This document shows positions 45,631 to 54,168 of a DNA stretch of 64,000 nucleotides, one piece after another. Both the position numbers and the translations under genes were made by a program. The notes beneath the pieces were generated by a model. It did no database searches. It saw only the letters and a list, made by a program, of their open reading frames with translations, and was not told the origin of the DNA. Positions within the stretch are counted from its first letter, which is position 1, and each line of letters opens with the position of its first letter. Origin of the DNA: AC-32 sp963704005 (GTDB lineage Bacteria; Actinomycetota; Thermoleophilia; Gaiellales; Gaiellaceae); assembly GCA_963704005.1 (NCBI GenBank), contig CAVPGJ010000002.1:99830-163829 (forward strand), written 5' to 3'.

Positions 45631-45666
45631 CGGGACCCATCCCCAGCCCCCACCCTCCCAGGGGAT
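45631..45666. repeat. 35-bp intergenic repeat, copy B
   Basis: CGGGACCCATCCCC, then AGCCCCCACCC and GGGGAT, matching copy A at 13987-14021. GTGTCACGCG follows at 45699, as in copy A. Confidence 0.75.
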
Positions 45667-45730
45667 AAATCGAGGGTAGCGGCGGAAAGCGCGCGGATGT
45701 GTCACGCGATCGCGCCGGGAGTGTGTCTCC

Positions 45731-46216
45731 TCAGCCCAGCGCGGCCCGCAGCTCGCGGGCGACGGAGCGCGCATCCGCCACCGAGCGCGTGATCACGAGA
45801 CACGTGTCGTCGCCGGCCAGCGTCCCCACGATCCGCGGGTGGCCGAGCCGGTCGAGCGCGCGGGCGATCGCGGGCGCCGAGCCGAGCTCCGACTGGACGA
45901 CGACGATGTTCTGCGCCGCCGTCGCGCGCAACCCGAACTGGCCCAGCACCGACTGAAGCGTCGTGCGCGAATCGGCCTGCCGCGCGCGGCCGGGCAGCAC
46001 GTAACGCGGCCGCCCGAGCGCGTCGATCGTCTTCTCGAGCCCGAGCTCGCGGATGTCGCGCGAGACCGTCGCCTGCGTCACGGCGCAGCCGGCCCGGGAG
46101 AGCGCCGAGGCGAGCTCCTGCTGGCTCCCGATCCGCCGCCGCGAGACGACGCTCGCGATCAGCCGTTGCCGCTCGGGCTTACCCAGCCTCTTCGCGCGGG
46201 GACCTTCAGCCTGCAT
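45731..46216 (-). CDS. argR: Arginine repressor
   Basis: 161 residues. The N-terminal winged helix (RQRLIASVVSRRRIGSQQEL, then VTQATVSRDIRELGLEKT) binds ARG boxes. The C-terminal domain (TAAQNIVVVQSELGSAPAIARALDRLG, then IVGTLAGDDTCLVITR) forms the arginine-binding hexamer. ATG at 46216 is preferred. Its first eleven codons and upstream DNA are repeated 112 bp further on, giving a decoy start. No arginine biosynthesis genes are in the window. Confidence 0.93.
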   Translation of the reverse strand: MQAEGPRAKRLGKPERQRLIASVVSRRRIGSQQELASALSRAGCAVTQATVSRDIRELGLEKTIDALGRPRYVLPGRARQADSRTTLQSVLGQFGLRATAAQNIVVVQSELGSAPAIARALDRLGHPRIVGTLAGDDTCLVITRSVADARSVARELRAALG

Positions 46217-46218
46217 AC

Positions 46219-46290
46219 CACACAGTGTGTTGGACGGCCGCGCCGGCCAAGCCGTCGCGACCTCCTTGGTCGGCGTCGCAAGCGAGCGCC
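46219..46290 (+). repeat. Two-hairpin dispersed repeat, copy 5
   Basis: CACACAGTGTGTTGGACGG followed by GGCC-AA-GCCG pairing and a second stem GGCGTCGC-AA-GCGAGCGCC. It directly precedes the argR ATG on the minus strand. Confidence 0.75.
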
Positions 46291-46330
46291 TTGGCCAGCC
46301 TCTTCGCGCGGGGACCTTCAGCCTGCATAC

Positions 46331-46402
46331 CACACAGTGTGTTAGACGGCCGCGCCGGCCAAGCCGTCGCGGGCTCCTTGGTCGGCGTCGCAGGCAAGCG
46401 CC
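46331..46402 (+). repeat. Two-hairpin dispersed repeat, copy 6
   Basis: Same as copy 5 with a few substitutions (GTTAGACGG; CAGGCAAGCGCC), 112 bp further on through the tandem duplication. Confidence 0.75.
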
Positions 46403-46494
46403 TTTGCGAGTCCCTTGGGGCGGTGCGAGCGCGGGTCCATCCAGTTACAGTAATCCCAAGTTTGGCCCAGTCATCGACAGGCAAGCAACCGGGA

Positions 46495-46623
46495 GTGCTG
46501 CGGAAGCTGCTCTGGACCGGTCTCTACGCCGGGCTCGGCGCCGGCGCGGCCATGGCCGCCCACCGGACTGCCGCGAAGATCTGGACGCTCGCGACCGGCG
46601 AGGCGCCGCCGGCGAAGCGATGA
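46495..46623 (+). CDS. Small membrane protein, DUF4235-like
   Basis: 42 residues from GTG 46495 (TTG 46462 also possible). One hydrophobic helix (LLWTGLYAGLGAGAAMAAHRTA) with a basic tail, like the short DUF4235-type proteins that precede holin-III/DUF3618 clusters in actinobacteria. The TGA overlaps the next ATG (ATGA). Confidence 0.6.
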   Translation: MLRKLLWTGLYAGLGAGAAMAAHRTAAKIWTLATGEAPPAKR

Positions 46624-47021
46624 CCAGCGCCGATCTCATCGTCGAACGGGGCGCCGAGAACCTCCACCGGCTCGCCCGCCGCGCGGCCGCGCGCGGTGAC
46701 GGGGTCGGCACCTGGCTGGCCGAGGAGCTGGAGGCCGACGCCGCCTTCCTGCGCAAGCTGAAGCCGAGCCTGATCGCCGCGCGGGTGCGCGCCGGGACGA
46801 ACGGCGCCGGCCCCGCCGAGCCGCCTCCGACGCCGGCGCCTGCGAACCCGGAGCCGCCACCGGCTGCGTCCGGCCCGGAGCCCGCCGCCCGGCCTCCGAA
46901 GCGCAACCCCAAACGGTCCGGCGGCCCGTCGCCCTGGCTCTTCGTCGGCGCCGCGCTCGTCGGCGGCATCGTCGCGGCGAGGGTTCTCCACTGGAGGGGC
47001 CATGCCCAGCCGCGCGACTGA
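46620..47021 (+). CDS. Membrane protein with Pro-rich linker, unknown
   Basis: 133 residues. A helical N-terminal half (ENLHRLARRAAARGDGVGTWL, then DAAFLRKLKPSLIAARV), a Pro/Ala linker (about 62-100) and one C-terminal membrane helix (WLFVGAALVGGIVAARVL). It overlaps both neighbours and is part of the four-gene membrane operon. Confidence 0.75.
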   Translation: MTSADLIVERGAENLHRLARRAAARGDGVGTWLAEELEADAAFLRKLKPSLIAARVRAGTNGAGPAEPPPTPAPANPEPPPAASGPEPAARPPKRNPKRSGGPSPWLFVGAALVGGIVAARVLHWRGHAQPRD

Positions 47022-47406
47022 GCACGACGCCAAGCTCGGCGCCTCGGCCAAGCAGGTCGCCGAGCACGCGAGCGCGCTGGCCCGGCTCGAGGTCGAGCTC
47101 GCGGCGCTCGAGATCAAGCGCAAGATCGCATCGCTCGGCCGCGGGATCGCGTTCGGGGCCGCCGCGGCCCTGCTGCTTCTGTACGCGCTCGGGTTCGGGC
47201 TGGCGGCAGCCGCAGCCGGGATCGCCACGGCCACCCCGGTCTGGGCCGCCCTCCTGATCGTCACCGGCGTGCTCGTCATCCTGATCGCCCTGTTCGGCGC
47301 GCTGGCGGCGATCTCATTCAAGCGAGGAGCGCCGCCCCTGCCCGAGCAGGCGATCCGCGAGGCGAAGCTGACGAGCGAGGCGCTGAGGCACGATGGCCAG
47401 CAGTAG
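47002..47406 (+). CDS. Holin-superfamily-III-like (Actino) membrane protein
   Basis: 134 residues. Amphipathic N-terminal helix (LARLEVELAALEIKRKIASLG) and two membrane helices (FGAAAALLLLYALGFGLAAAA, then WAALLIVTGVLVILIALFGALAA). This chromosomal family is named after a phage holin but is a resident envelope protein in actinobacteria. Overlaps the upstream gene by 20 nt and DUF3618 by 14 nt. Confidence 0.82.
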   Translation: MPSRATEHDAKLGASAKQVAEHASALARLEVELAALEIKRKIASLGRGIAFGAAAALLLLYALGFGLAAAAAGIATATPVWAALLIVTGVLVILIALFGALAAISFKRGAPPLPEQAIREAKLTSEALRHDGQQ

Positions 47407-47668
47407 CAACCGGAACCCTGAGCAGGTTCAGCGCGAGATCGAGGCCGAGCGGGAGCGCCTCGCCGTCGCGGTCGACGACCTGCGGGACGGGATCGACAGG
47501 CTGACGAGCCTGAAGGGGAAGCTGCCCGCGGCGATAGCGGCGGCCTTCGGCGTGGGCTTCGTCGCAGCGGGAGGGATCGGGGCGACCATGCGCCTGCTGA
47601 TGGGGCGCGGACGGGAGGGCAGGACGAAAGCGAGATTCGGCCCGTTCTCCCGTGTCGGCCGCGACTGA
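47393..47668 (+). CDS. DUF3618 protein
   Basis: 91 residues. The DUF3618 signature is at the start: PEQVQREIEAERERLAVAV, then DDLRDGIDRL, followed by one membrane helix (PAAIAAAFGVGFVAAGGIG) and a basic tail. Function unknown. Last gene of the membrane operon. Confidence 0.85.
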   Translation: MASSSNRNPEQVQREIEAERERLAVAVDDLRDGIDRLTSLKGKLPAAIAAAFGVGFVAAGGIGATMRLLMGRGREGRTKARFGPFSRVGRD

Positions 47669-47678
47669 AGCTGAAGGT

Positions 47679-48353
47679 CTACGGCACTGGGACGACGCTG
47701 AACTTGCGCTTCAGCGACTTGTGCGCGTCCGAGCGATAGACGTACGTCCCGACCTTGAAGGTCAGCTTCCAGGTGGGCTTGGACTTCCCCTTGACCGTCG
47801 TCTTCTTCGAGATGCCGGGGCCGCTGAGGTGGAAGTTGTCCTTCTTCGTGAGGTCCTGGACGTTCACGCTGTAGGTGCCCGCGGCCAGCGACTTCACGGC
47901 CGCGCCCGCTGCGGTCTTGAGGGAGATCGTCTTCCCGGGGCCGACCTTGCCCTTCAGCTTCGGCGGCGGTGGAGGCGGCGGCCCACCGTAGAAGCTGCCC
48001 TTCATCTGCGCGGGGTGGGCGTCGCACTGGAACTTGTAGAGGCCGTCGACGATGGTCACGTTCCAGGTGAGCTCCTGCTTCGTGTCGACGTCGCTCGCCA
48101 TGTCGACCCCGCCCGGGCCGAAGAGGTGGAAGTTGTGGAACGTCGAGAGGTCGTGCACGCTGATCGTGTAGTCACCGGGGTCGAGATCCGTGACCTTGAT
48201 CCCGTTCGCGTCCTTGAGCGAGATCGTGAACGAGTCTCCCGCGCCGACCGTTCCGGTCAGCGGAGTTGCGGTCGCCGCCGGCCGTGCCGACCCGGGCACG
48301 AGCGCGGTGGCGAGCACCGCCAGCAGGACGAGCGGCATTCGGAGCCTGCGCAC
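47679..48353 (-). CDS. Secreted protein with two cupredoxin-like domains
   Basis: 224 residues from GTG 48353 (GGAGG 10 bases upstream). Signal peptide about residues 1-28. Domain 1 (about 35-122) carries the likely type-1 copper ligands: His in FHNFHLFGPGG and Cys, His and Met in YKFQCDAHPAQMKGSF. A Pro7 linker leads to domain 2, where the equivalent positions are DNFHLSGPG and YRSDAHKSLKRKF, so Cys is Ser and Met is lost. Domain 2 is probably non-copper. Electron transfer or copper handling outside the cell is plausible. Confidence 0.8.
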   Translation of the reverse strand: MRRLRMPLVLLAVLATALVPGSARPAATATPLTGTVGAGDSFTISLKDANGIKVTDLDPGDYTISVHDLSTFHNFHLFGPGGVDMASDVDTKQELTWNVTIVDGLYKFQCDAHPAQMKGSFYGGPPPPPPPKLKGKVGPGKTISLKTAAGAAVKSLAAGTYSVNVQDLTKKDNFHLSGPGISKKTTVKGKSKPTWKLTFKVGTYVYRSDAHKSLKRKFSVVPVP

Positions 48354-48462
48354 TGAGAGACCCTCCTCGTTGGACGTGGACACGGTAGCCAATACCGCTG
48401 GAAGGCGTGATCGGATTTCCGCATGGCTGGTTTGCGCCGCGGCGGCCCTCTAGACTCACGCC

Positions 48463-48879
48463 ATGCTGCGCCGCAACCAGAAGGTCGAGCTCCTGCGGAA
48501 AGTGCCACTGTTCGCCCTATGCACGAAGGGCGAGCTCGCCGAGATCGCGACCCTCGCCGACGAGATCGACCTGCGCCAGGGTAAGGAGCTGATCCGCGAG
48601 GGCGCGCGCGGCCGCGAGTTCTTCGTTCTGCTCGAGGGGCAGGCCGACGTCTTCAAGAACGGCCGTCGCATCAACCGGATGGGATCGGGAGAGTTCTTCG
48701 GCGAGATCGCCCTCGTCGCGCCCTCGGCAATCCGGACGGCCACGGTCACCGCGACGACGCCGGTCCGCGTGCTCGTGGTCACAGCTCAGAACTTCCGTCG
48801 GCTGCTCGAGCGCTCGCCGGACATCAAGCTGAAGGTGCTCGAGGCGCTCGCCGAGCGTGTCAGCCCCGCAGGCGTCTAG
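48463..48879 (+). CDS. Cyclic-nucleotide-binding domain protein
   Basis: 138 residues: one CNB beta-roll (VPLFALCTKGELAEIATLADE, then REGARGREFFVLLEGQADVF, GSGEFFGEIALVAPSAIRTATV). The phosphate-binding cassette GEIALVAPSAIRTA is present, with Ile in place of the usual Arg-flanking residue pattern. There is no DNA-binding or enzymatic domain, so it is a stand-alone sensor or scaffold. Overlaps pheT end to end by 4 bp. Confidence 0.85.
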   Translation: MLRRNQKVELLRKVPLFALCTKGELAEIATLADEIDLRQGKELIREGARGREFFVLLEGQADVFKNGRRINRMGSGEFFGEIALVAPSAIRTATVTATTPVRVLVVTAQNFRRLLERSPDIKLKVLEALAERVSPAGV

Positions 48880-51162
48880 GCCCGCAACTCGGCGCCGAAG
48901 CGCTTCGCGAGGGCGCCGACGATCCGCTCGCGCAGGGCGGCGGCGTCCTCGTCGGTCAGCGTCCGCTCGGGTGACTGGAAGCTGACCGCGAAGGCGATCG
49001 ACTTGCGGCCCTCGCCGACCTGCTCGCCGCGGTAGACGTCGAACGGGCGCATCTCGGCGAGCTCGGGGCCCGTGGCCTCTCGCGCCGCGTCCGCGAGCTC
49101 GGCCGCGGTCACCTCCTCGGGGACGGCGAAGGCGAGGTCCTGCCGGACGGCAGGGAAGGAGACCACGTCCGCGTAGCGCACCTCGTCCGGTGCCTCCGCG
49201 AGCAGCCTGGCCAGGTCGAGCTCGAAGACACCCCAGACGCCGTCGAGCACTGCCGGGTGCAGCTCGCCGACGACGCCGGCCGCAGTGGTCGCCGCCTTGC
49301 CTGGGTGGAGCAGCTCGTCGGCAGCCCGCTCGAAGCGGGGCTCGGCCTTGAGCGCGGCGTGGATCGTGTCGACGATCCCCTTCGCGCGGCTCCAGCCGCC
49401 TTCGACGATCGCGGCGACGTGGGTCTCCTCGTGGGGAAGCTCGTCGGCCGGAAGGTAGACACGCGCGATCTCGAACAGCGAGACCCGCTCTGCGCCGAGC
49501 TCGACGTTGCGGCGGGCGGCCTCGACCAGACTCGGTAGCAGGCGCGTGCGCAGAGCCGCCAGCTCTGCGGAGAGCGGCTCGGGCAGACGCCACGCGTTCG
49601 GGTCGGGGTCGTCCGGCCGGAGCGAGGGCGTGTAGGTCTCGGTCAGACCGAGGCCGGCGAGCAGGTCCTCGAGGCGGCGGCGGAGGCTCTGCTCCGGCGT
49701 CAGAGCGCCGAACATCGCCCGGCGCTCGGGCAGCGTGAACGGCACGTCCTCGAGCCGGAGGCGGGCGACCTCCTCGATCACGTCGATCTCGCGCGTGACG
49801 TCGCGGGCGCGCCAGGTCGGCGCCTCGACCTCGCCGTCGCGCTGTTCGAAGCCGAGCCGCTCGAGCCAGCCGAGCTGATCCGCGGGCGGCGTGGCGATCC
49901 CGATCACCTCGTCGGCCCGCTCGGGCCGGAAGCGGATCACCGGCCGCGGAGGCAGGCCCTCGCTGGACGTCCACGTGGCCGCTCCAGTGCGCGCCGGCCG
50001 TCTCGAGGATCAGCTCGGTGGCGAGGCAGGCGGCGGGCTCGGCCAGGTACGGGTCGACGCCCTTCTCCCAGCGGTTCGAGCCCTCGGTGCGCAGACGCAG
50101 CCGCTCGGAGCTGCGGAAGATCCCGGTCGGCTCGAAGTTGGCCGCCTCGAGCAGGATCGAGGTCGTGGCCTCGGAGATCTCCGTCTCCTCGCCGCCCATG
50201 ATCCCGGCCAGCGCGACCGAGCGATCAGCGTCGGCGATCATCAGGTCGCCGGGCTCGAGCTTGCGGTCGACGCCGTCGAGCGTGCGGATCGTCTCGCCGT
50301 CTCGCGCCCGGCGGACGACGATGCGGCCACCGTGCAGCTTGGCCAGGTCGAAGGCGTGCAGCGGGTTGCCGAGCGCGAGCATCACGTAGTTGGTCACGTC
50401 GACGACGTTGGAGATCGGCCGCATGCCCGCGTTCGTCAGGCGCGAGCGCAGCCAGAGCGGCGAGGGGCCGACGGAGACGTCCTCGAACACCCGCCCGATG
50501 TACCGCGGGCACCCCGCGAAGTCCTCGACCTCGACCTCCACCTGTCCGTTCGGGACCGGTCCGAGGGACTGTCCCCCTGGCATGGCCGAAAGGGACAGGT
50601 CGTAGAGGGCGGCGACCTCCCGGGCGAGGCCGTAGATCGAAAGGAGGTCGGGCCGGTTCCCGGTCGACTCGATCAGCAGCACCTCCTCGACGAGCGGCAG
50701 CACGTCGCCGAGCGGCGTTCCGGGCTCCGTCGGCGGCAGAACCATGATCCCCGAGTGGTCGGCGCCGAGCTCGACCTCGTCCTCGGCGAGGATCATCCCG
50801 TCGGAGAGCTCGCCGCGCACCTTGCGCTGCTCGAGCTGCAGCCCACCCGGAAGCCGCGCGCCCGGGAGCGCTACCGCGACGGTGGCACCGGCTCCGAAGT
50901 TCCAGGCGCCGCAGACGATCTGCCGCGGCTCGCCCTCCCCCACGTCGACCCGGCAGAGCTGCAGCCGGTCGGCGTTCGGGTGCTTCGCCGCCTCGAGCAC
51001 GCGTCCCACCCGGAACAGGCCCAGGTTACCGTCCTCGTCCGGCACGCCGCGGCGCTCGATCCCCTCGATCTCCGCGGTCGAGATCGACAGGCGCTCGGCC
51101 AGCTCCGCGAGCGGCATCTCGAGCGCGACGTACTCGCGCAGCCAGCTGACCGGGACCCTCAA
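48876..51162 (-). CDS. pheT: Phenylalanyl-tRNA synthetase beta (one +1 indel)
   Basis: About 761 residues. N-terminal part VPVSWLREYVALEMPLAELAERL, the tRNA-binding EMAP-like domain (VGRVLEAAKHPNADRLQLCRVDVG), the B3/B4 editing domain (RPISNVVDVTNYVMLALGNPLHAFD), B5 and, in the second frame, the synthetase-like core and C-terminal anticodon-binding domain (RKSIAFAVSFQSPERTLTDED). One extra base near 49963 separates the two frames, and 2287 nt fits exactly one insertion. The TTG start overlaps the pheS stop (TTGA). Confidence 0.93.
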
Positions 51163-52154
51163 AACTGCGTCAGGACCCGCAGGTCCCCCTCCCAAAGAGC
51201 GCGGATGTCGGGGAAGTCGAACTTCAGCTGGGCCACACGCTCGATCCCGCAGCCGAACGCGAACCCGGACCAGTCCTCGGGGTCGAGGCCGACGTTCTCG
51301 AACACGCGCGGGTCGACCATTCCGGAACCGCCCATCTCGAGCCAGCCTGAGTGGCGGCAGGTGCGGCAGCCGGCGCCGCCGCAGATCCCGCAGGAGACGT
51401 CGGGCTCCATCGAAGGCTCGGTGAACGGGAAGTAGTGCGTGCGAAAACGAACGCGGCGTTCGGGCCCGAAGATCGCCCGCATCACGTGCAGGAGCGTGCC
51501 CTTCAGGTCGGCGAGCGTGATGTTGCGGTCGACGGCGAGCCCTTCGAACTGGTGGAAGATCGGGTAATGGGTCGCGTCGATGTCGTCGCGCCGATAGACG
51601 CGCCCGATCGAGACCATGTAAACCGGCGGCTCGTGCTCCTCCAGCGCGAAGATCTGAGAGGGCGAGGTCTCGGTGCGGAGCAGACGCTGCTCGTCGAAGA
51701 AGAAGGTCGCGCGGTGCGAGCGCGACGGATGCCACGGGTCGAAGGCGAGCTTGTCGAAGTTGTACTCGACGGTCTCGACCTCCCGGTCGTCGCGGATCTC
51801 ATAGCCGAGGCCGAGGAAGGCGTCTTCGATCTCGCGGCGCGTCTGCGTGATCGGGTGCAGGTGGCCGAGCGGCAGCGGGTCGCCTGGGAGCGTGACGTCG
51901 ACGACGTCCTCGGTGAGCGTGCGCTCGAGCTCGGCGCGCTCGAGCTCGGCGCCTCGGGCCTCGACCGCCTGCTCGAGCCGGTCGCGCAGGGCGTTGAGGG
52001 TCATCCCGCTCTCGCGGTCGCGGACGCCGCGCAGGGCCTGGGCGAGCTCGCTCTTGCGGCCGAGGTAGCGGACCCGCGCCTCGTCGAGGTCGGCCGGGGT
52101 CGCCGCGCCCGAGATCGCGCTCTGCGCCTCGGTTTCCAGGGCCTTCGCGTCCAT
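51159..52154 (-). CDS. pheS: Phenylalanyl-tRNA synthetase alpha
   Basis: 331 residues. N-terminal coiled coil, then class II motif 2 (RRDDIDATHYPIFHQFEGLAVD) and the C-terminal motif 3 region (GFAFGCGIERVAQLKFD). The segment CGICGGAGCRTCRHSGWLEMGGSGMV has extra Cys residues, as seen in some bacterial PheS. With PheT it forms the (alpha-beta)2 enzyme. ATG start at 52154, 24 bp from the divergent methyltransferase. Confidence 0.95.
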   Translation of the reverse strand: MDAKALETEAQSAISGAATPADLDEARVRYLGRKSELAQALRGVRDRESGMTLNALRDRLEQAVEARGAELERAELERTLTEDVVDVTLPGDPLPLGHLHPITQTRREIEDAFLGLGYEIRDDREVETVEYNFDKLAFDPWHPSRSHRATFFFDEQRLLRTETSPSQIFALEEHEPPVYMVSIGRVYRRDDIDATHYPIFHQFEGLAVDRNITLADLKGTLLHVMRAIFGPERRVRFRTHYFPFTEPSMEPDVSCGICGGAGCRTCRHSGWLEMGGSGMVDPRVFENVGLDPEDWSGFAFGCGIERVAQLKFDFPDIRALWEGDLRVLTQF

Positions 52155-52178
52155 CGGGCGACTGTACCATCGGCCTCC

Positions 52179-52868
52179 GTGGATCCTTACGGCGCCTTCG
52201 CGGCGATCTACGACGACTGGTCGGCCGACATGACGGAGGACGTCCCGTTCTACGTCGAGCTGGCGCGCGAGGCCGACGGACCGGTCGTCGAGCTCGCGGT
52301 TGGCAACGGGCGCGTCGCGATCCCGGTCGCACGCGAGCTCGGAAGGCCGGTGGTCGGCATCGACCGCTCGCCGGCCATGCTCGCGCAGGCGAGGGAGCGT
52401 GCCGAGGCGGCGGGCGTCCAGCTCATGCTGCGCGAGCTCGACATGCGCGAGTTCGAGCTCGACGAGCCGGCGGCGCTCGTGTACTGCCCGTTCCGGGCGA
52501 TGCTGCACCTGCCGACGTGGGACGACCGCCGGCGTGTCTTCGAGCGCGTCGCCGCTGCGCTGCGGCCGGGTGGGCGGTTCGCCTGGAACGCGTTCGCCTT
52601 CGACCACGGGGTCGGAGCTCGGCTCGACGGCCGGCATCAGGGCGAGCCGGTGCCGCACTCGCTTCGGTACGCGGTCGGCGAAAATCGGATCGACATCGTG
52701 CTGGACGACGGCGGGGCCACCTCGCTCTGGTGGGCGACGAAGAACGAGTGGCTCGGGCTGATCGACGTCGCGGGCCTCGAGGTCGAGGCGCTCTACGGCG
52801 ACTTCGACCGCAGCCCGTTCACCGAGGACTCCAGGGAGTATGTGTGGGTCGCGCGACGGCCGGCGTGA
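52179..52868 (+). CDS. Class I SAM-dependent methyltransferase, first of pair
   Basis: 229 residues. Motif I is GPVVELAVGNGRVAIPVA, motif II VVGIDRSPAML and motif III/IV ALVYCPFRAMLHLPTW. The order and spacing fit small-molecule methyltransferases. GTG start. The end overlaps the second methyltransferase (GTGA). Confidence 0.85.
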   Translation: MDPYGAFAAIYDDWSADMTEDVPFYVELAREADGPVVELAVGNGRVAIPVARELGRPVVGIDRSPAMLAQARERAEAAGVQLMLRELDMREFELDEPAALVYCPFRAMLHLPTWDDRRRVFERVAAALRPGGRFAWNAFAFDHGVGARLDGRHQGEPVPHSLRYAVGENRIDIVLDDGGATSLWWATKNEWLGLIDVAGLEVEALYGDFDRSPFTEDSREYVWVARRPA

Positions 52869-53569
52869 GCGTCTACGACTCGATCGCGCGCCTCTACGAC
52901 CCGTGGAGCGTCAGCGTCACCGAGGACGTCTCGTTCTACGTCGACGAGGCGCGCCGGGCCGGCGGGCCGGTGGTCGAGCTCGGGGTCGGGACCGGACGGA
53001 TCGCGGTGCCGACCGCGGCGGCCGGGGTTCCGGTGATCGGCGTCGACTCCTCGCCCGGGATGCTTGTGGTCTGCCGCGAGCAGGCCGAGCTCGCCGGCGT
53101 GGCCGGGCTGCTCGACTTGCGGCTCGGCGATATCGCGGCACCTCCGGTCGAGGAGCGGGTGCGGCTCGTCACCTGCCCGTTTCGCTCGTACCTGCACCTG
53201 CTGGACGACGAGGCGCGCCTCGAGGCGCTCGGCGCGGCGCGGGAGCTGCTCGTCCCGGGCGGCCGTTTCGCCTTCGATGTCTTCGCTCCCTCGGAGCGGG
53301 ACATCGCCGATACACACGGCCGCTGGCTCGAGCGCGAGCCGGGGATCTTCGAGCGCGCCGACTGGGACACGGACGAGCGGACGCTGACCCTCTCGGTGCG
53401 CGGTGACAGCGGCGCGACATCGTTCGTTCTCGCCTGGCTGTCGAACGACGAATGGCGCTCGGTGCTGGAGCGGGCGGGCTTCCGGGTGATCGGCTGCTAC
53501 GGCTGGTTCGACAAGCGCCCGTACACGGGCGGCGAAGACACGGTCTGGATCGCCCGGCGCCCGCGCTGA
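52865..53569 (+). CDS. Class I SAM-dependent methyltransferase, second of pair
   Basis: 234 residues, paralogous to the preceding gene: DSIARLYDPWSVSVTEDVSFYVDEAR parallels its neighbour's start, then GGPVVELGVGTGRIAVPTA and TCPFRSYLHLLDDEARL. The pair arose by duplication and may form a heterodimer or serve two steps. Followed by a cluster of GGGGTCAGACCCC palindromes. Confidence 0.86.
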   Translation: MSVYDSIARLYDPWSVSVTEDVSFYVDEARRAGGPVVELGVGTGRIAVPTAAAGVPVIGVDSSPGMLVVCREQAELAGVAGLLDLRLGDIAAPPVEERVRLVTCPFRSYLHLLDDEARLEALGAARELLVPGGRFAFDVFAPSERDIADTHGRWLEREPGIFERADWDTDERTLTLSVRGDSGATSFVLAWLSNDEWRSVLERAGFRVIGCYGWFDKRPYTGGEDTVWIARRPR

Positions 53570-53575
53570 CCGTTC

Positions 53576-53692
53576 GGGGTCTGACCCCGTCTCCACCCGG
53601 GGTCAGACCCCGGCTGAGCCTCCGAGGGCCGAGACGCCCGCGTCTTCCACGATTCCGGGGTCAGACCCCGGGGTCATGCGGGGTCAGACCCC
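53576..53692. repeat. Four GGGGTCAGACCCC-type palindromes
   Basis: Copies at 53576-53588 (GGGGTCTGACCCC), 53599-53611, 53657-53669 and 53680-53692, plus a partial GGGGTCATG between the last two. Identical words occur at 4371-4406. They fill the spacer between convergent genes. Confidence 0.9.
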
Positions 53693-53739
53693 GATCTCGC
53701 GGCACGCGCCTTGGACCGCTCTCCTGAGCGATGCGGCGT

Positions 53740-54159
53740 CTAGAGGAGCTCGACGGGGTCGCCGACGGCGACGTCGCCGGACTCGACGACGCGAGCGAGC
53801 ATTCCGCGCTTGCCATCCAGCTCGGCGCGGAGACCGTCGCGCAGCTCGTCCATCCGGTGGCACGGATCGCAGACCATCGTGATCTCGAACACCGCCTCGT
53901 CGCCGACACGCACCCGCTGGCCGACCGGCCACTCCTGCACGTCCGTGCCCTCGACGGTCAGGTTCTCGCGGATGGCGCCCGGCTCGACGTCGACCGAGCG
54001 CAGATGGTCGGCGGAGACGAACAGCACCTCACGCCTGGGCGGGTTCGCGTGCGCGCACCCCTCGAGCCCTTCGCCGGCGATCGCGCGCCGGCGCTCGTGC
54101 CCGACGGAGCGGCCGCTCTTGCGCTCGGGAGACGTCCAGACGCCGGAGATCGTGGCCAC
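53740..54159 (-). CDS. MOSC-domain protein
   Basis: 139 residues. The MOSC pattern is seen in GLEGCAHANPPRREVLFVS, DVEPGAIRENLTVEGTDV and CDPCHRMDELRDGLRAELDGKRGMLARVVESGDVAVGDPV; the Cys in CDPC is the conserved sulfur-binding residue. Such domains carry activated sulfur for molybdenum-cofactor-linked chemistry; here the stand-alone form is small. GTG at 54159, 9 bp after trmH-like gene's stop. Confidence 0.82.
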   Translation of the reverse strand: MATISGVWTSPERKSGRSVGHERRRAIAGEGLEGCAHANPPRREVLFVSADHLRSVDVEPGAIRENLTVEGTDVQEWPVGQRVRVGDEAVFEITMVCDPCHRMDELRDGLRAELDGKRGMLARVVESGDVAVGDPVELL

Positions 54160-54168
54160 GCGCCCAGT

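Larger units (their letters stand above)
46184..46407. repeat. 112-bp tandem duplication over the argR start
   Basis: CAGCCTCTTCGCGCGGGG occurs at 46184 and 46296, and the following about 100 bp match closely, including the argR start codon region and one two-hairpin repeat per unit. On the minus strand the outer copy encodes the ArgR N-terminus MQAEGPRAKRL and then runs into a different frame. Confidence 0.92.

Noticed and set aside
47002..47406. Prophage holin
   Set aside because: Only the family name points to phage. The neighbours are the usual chromosomal DUF3618-type cluster, and no other phage genes are near.
53576..53692. Intrinsic terminators
   Set aside because: The stems are strong, but copies recur in tandem with no T tract; they are better seen as a repeat family.
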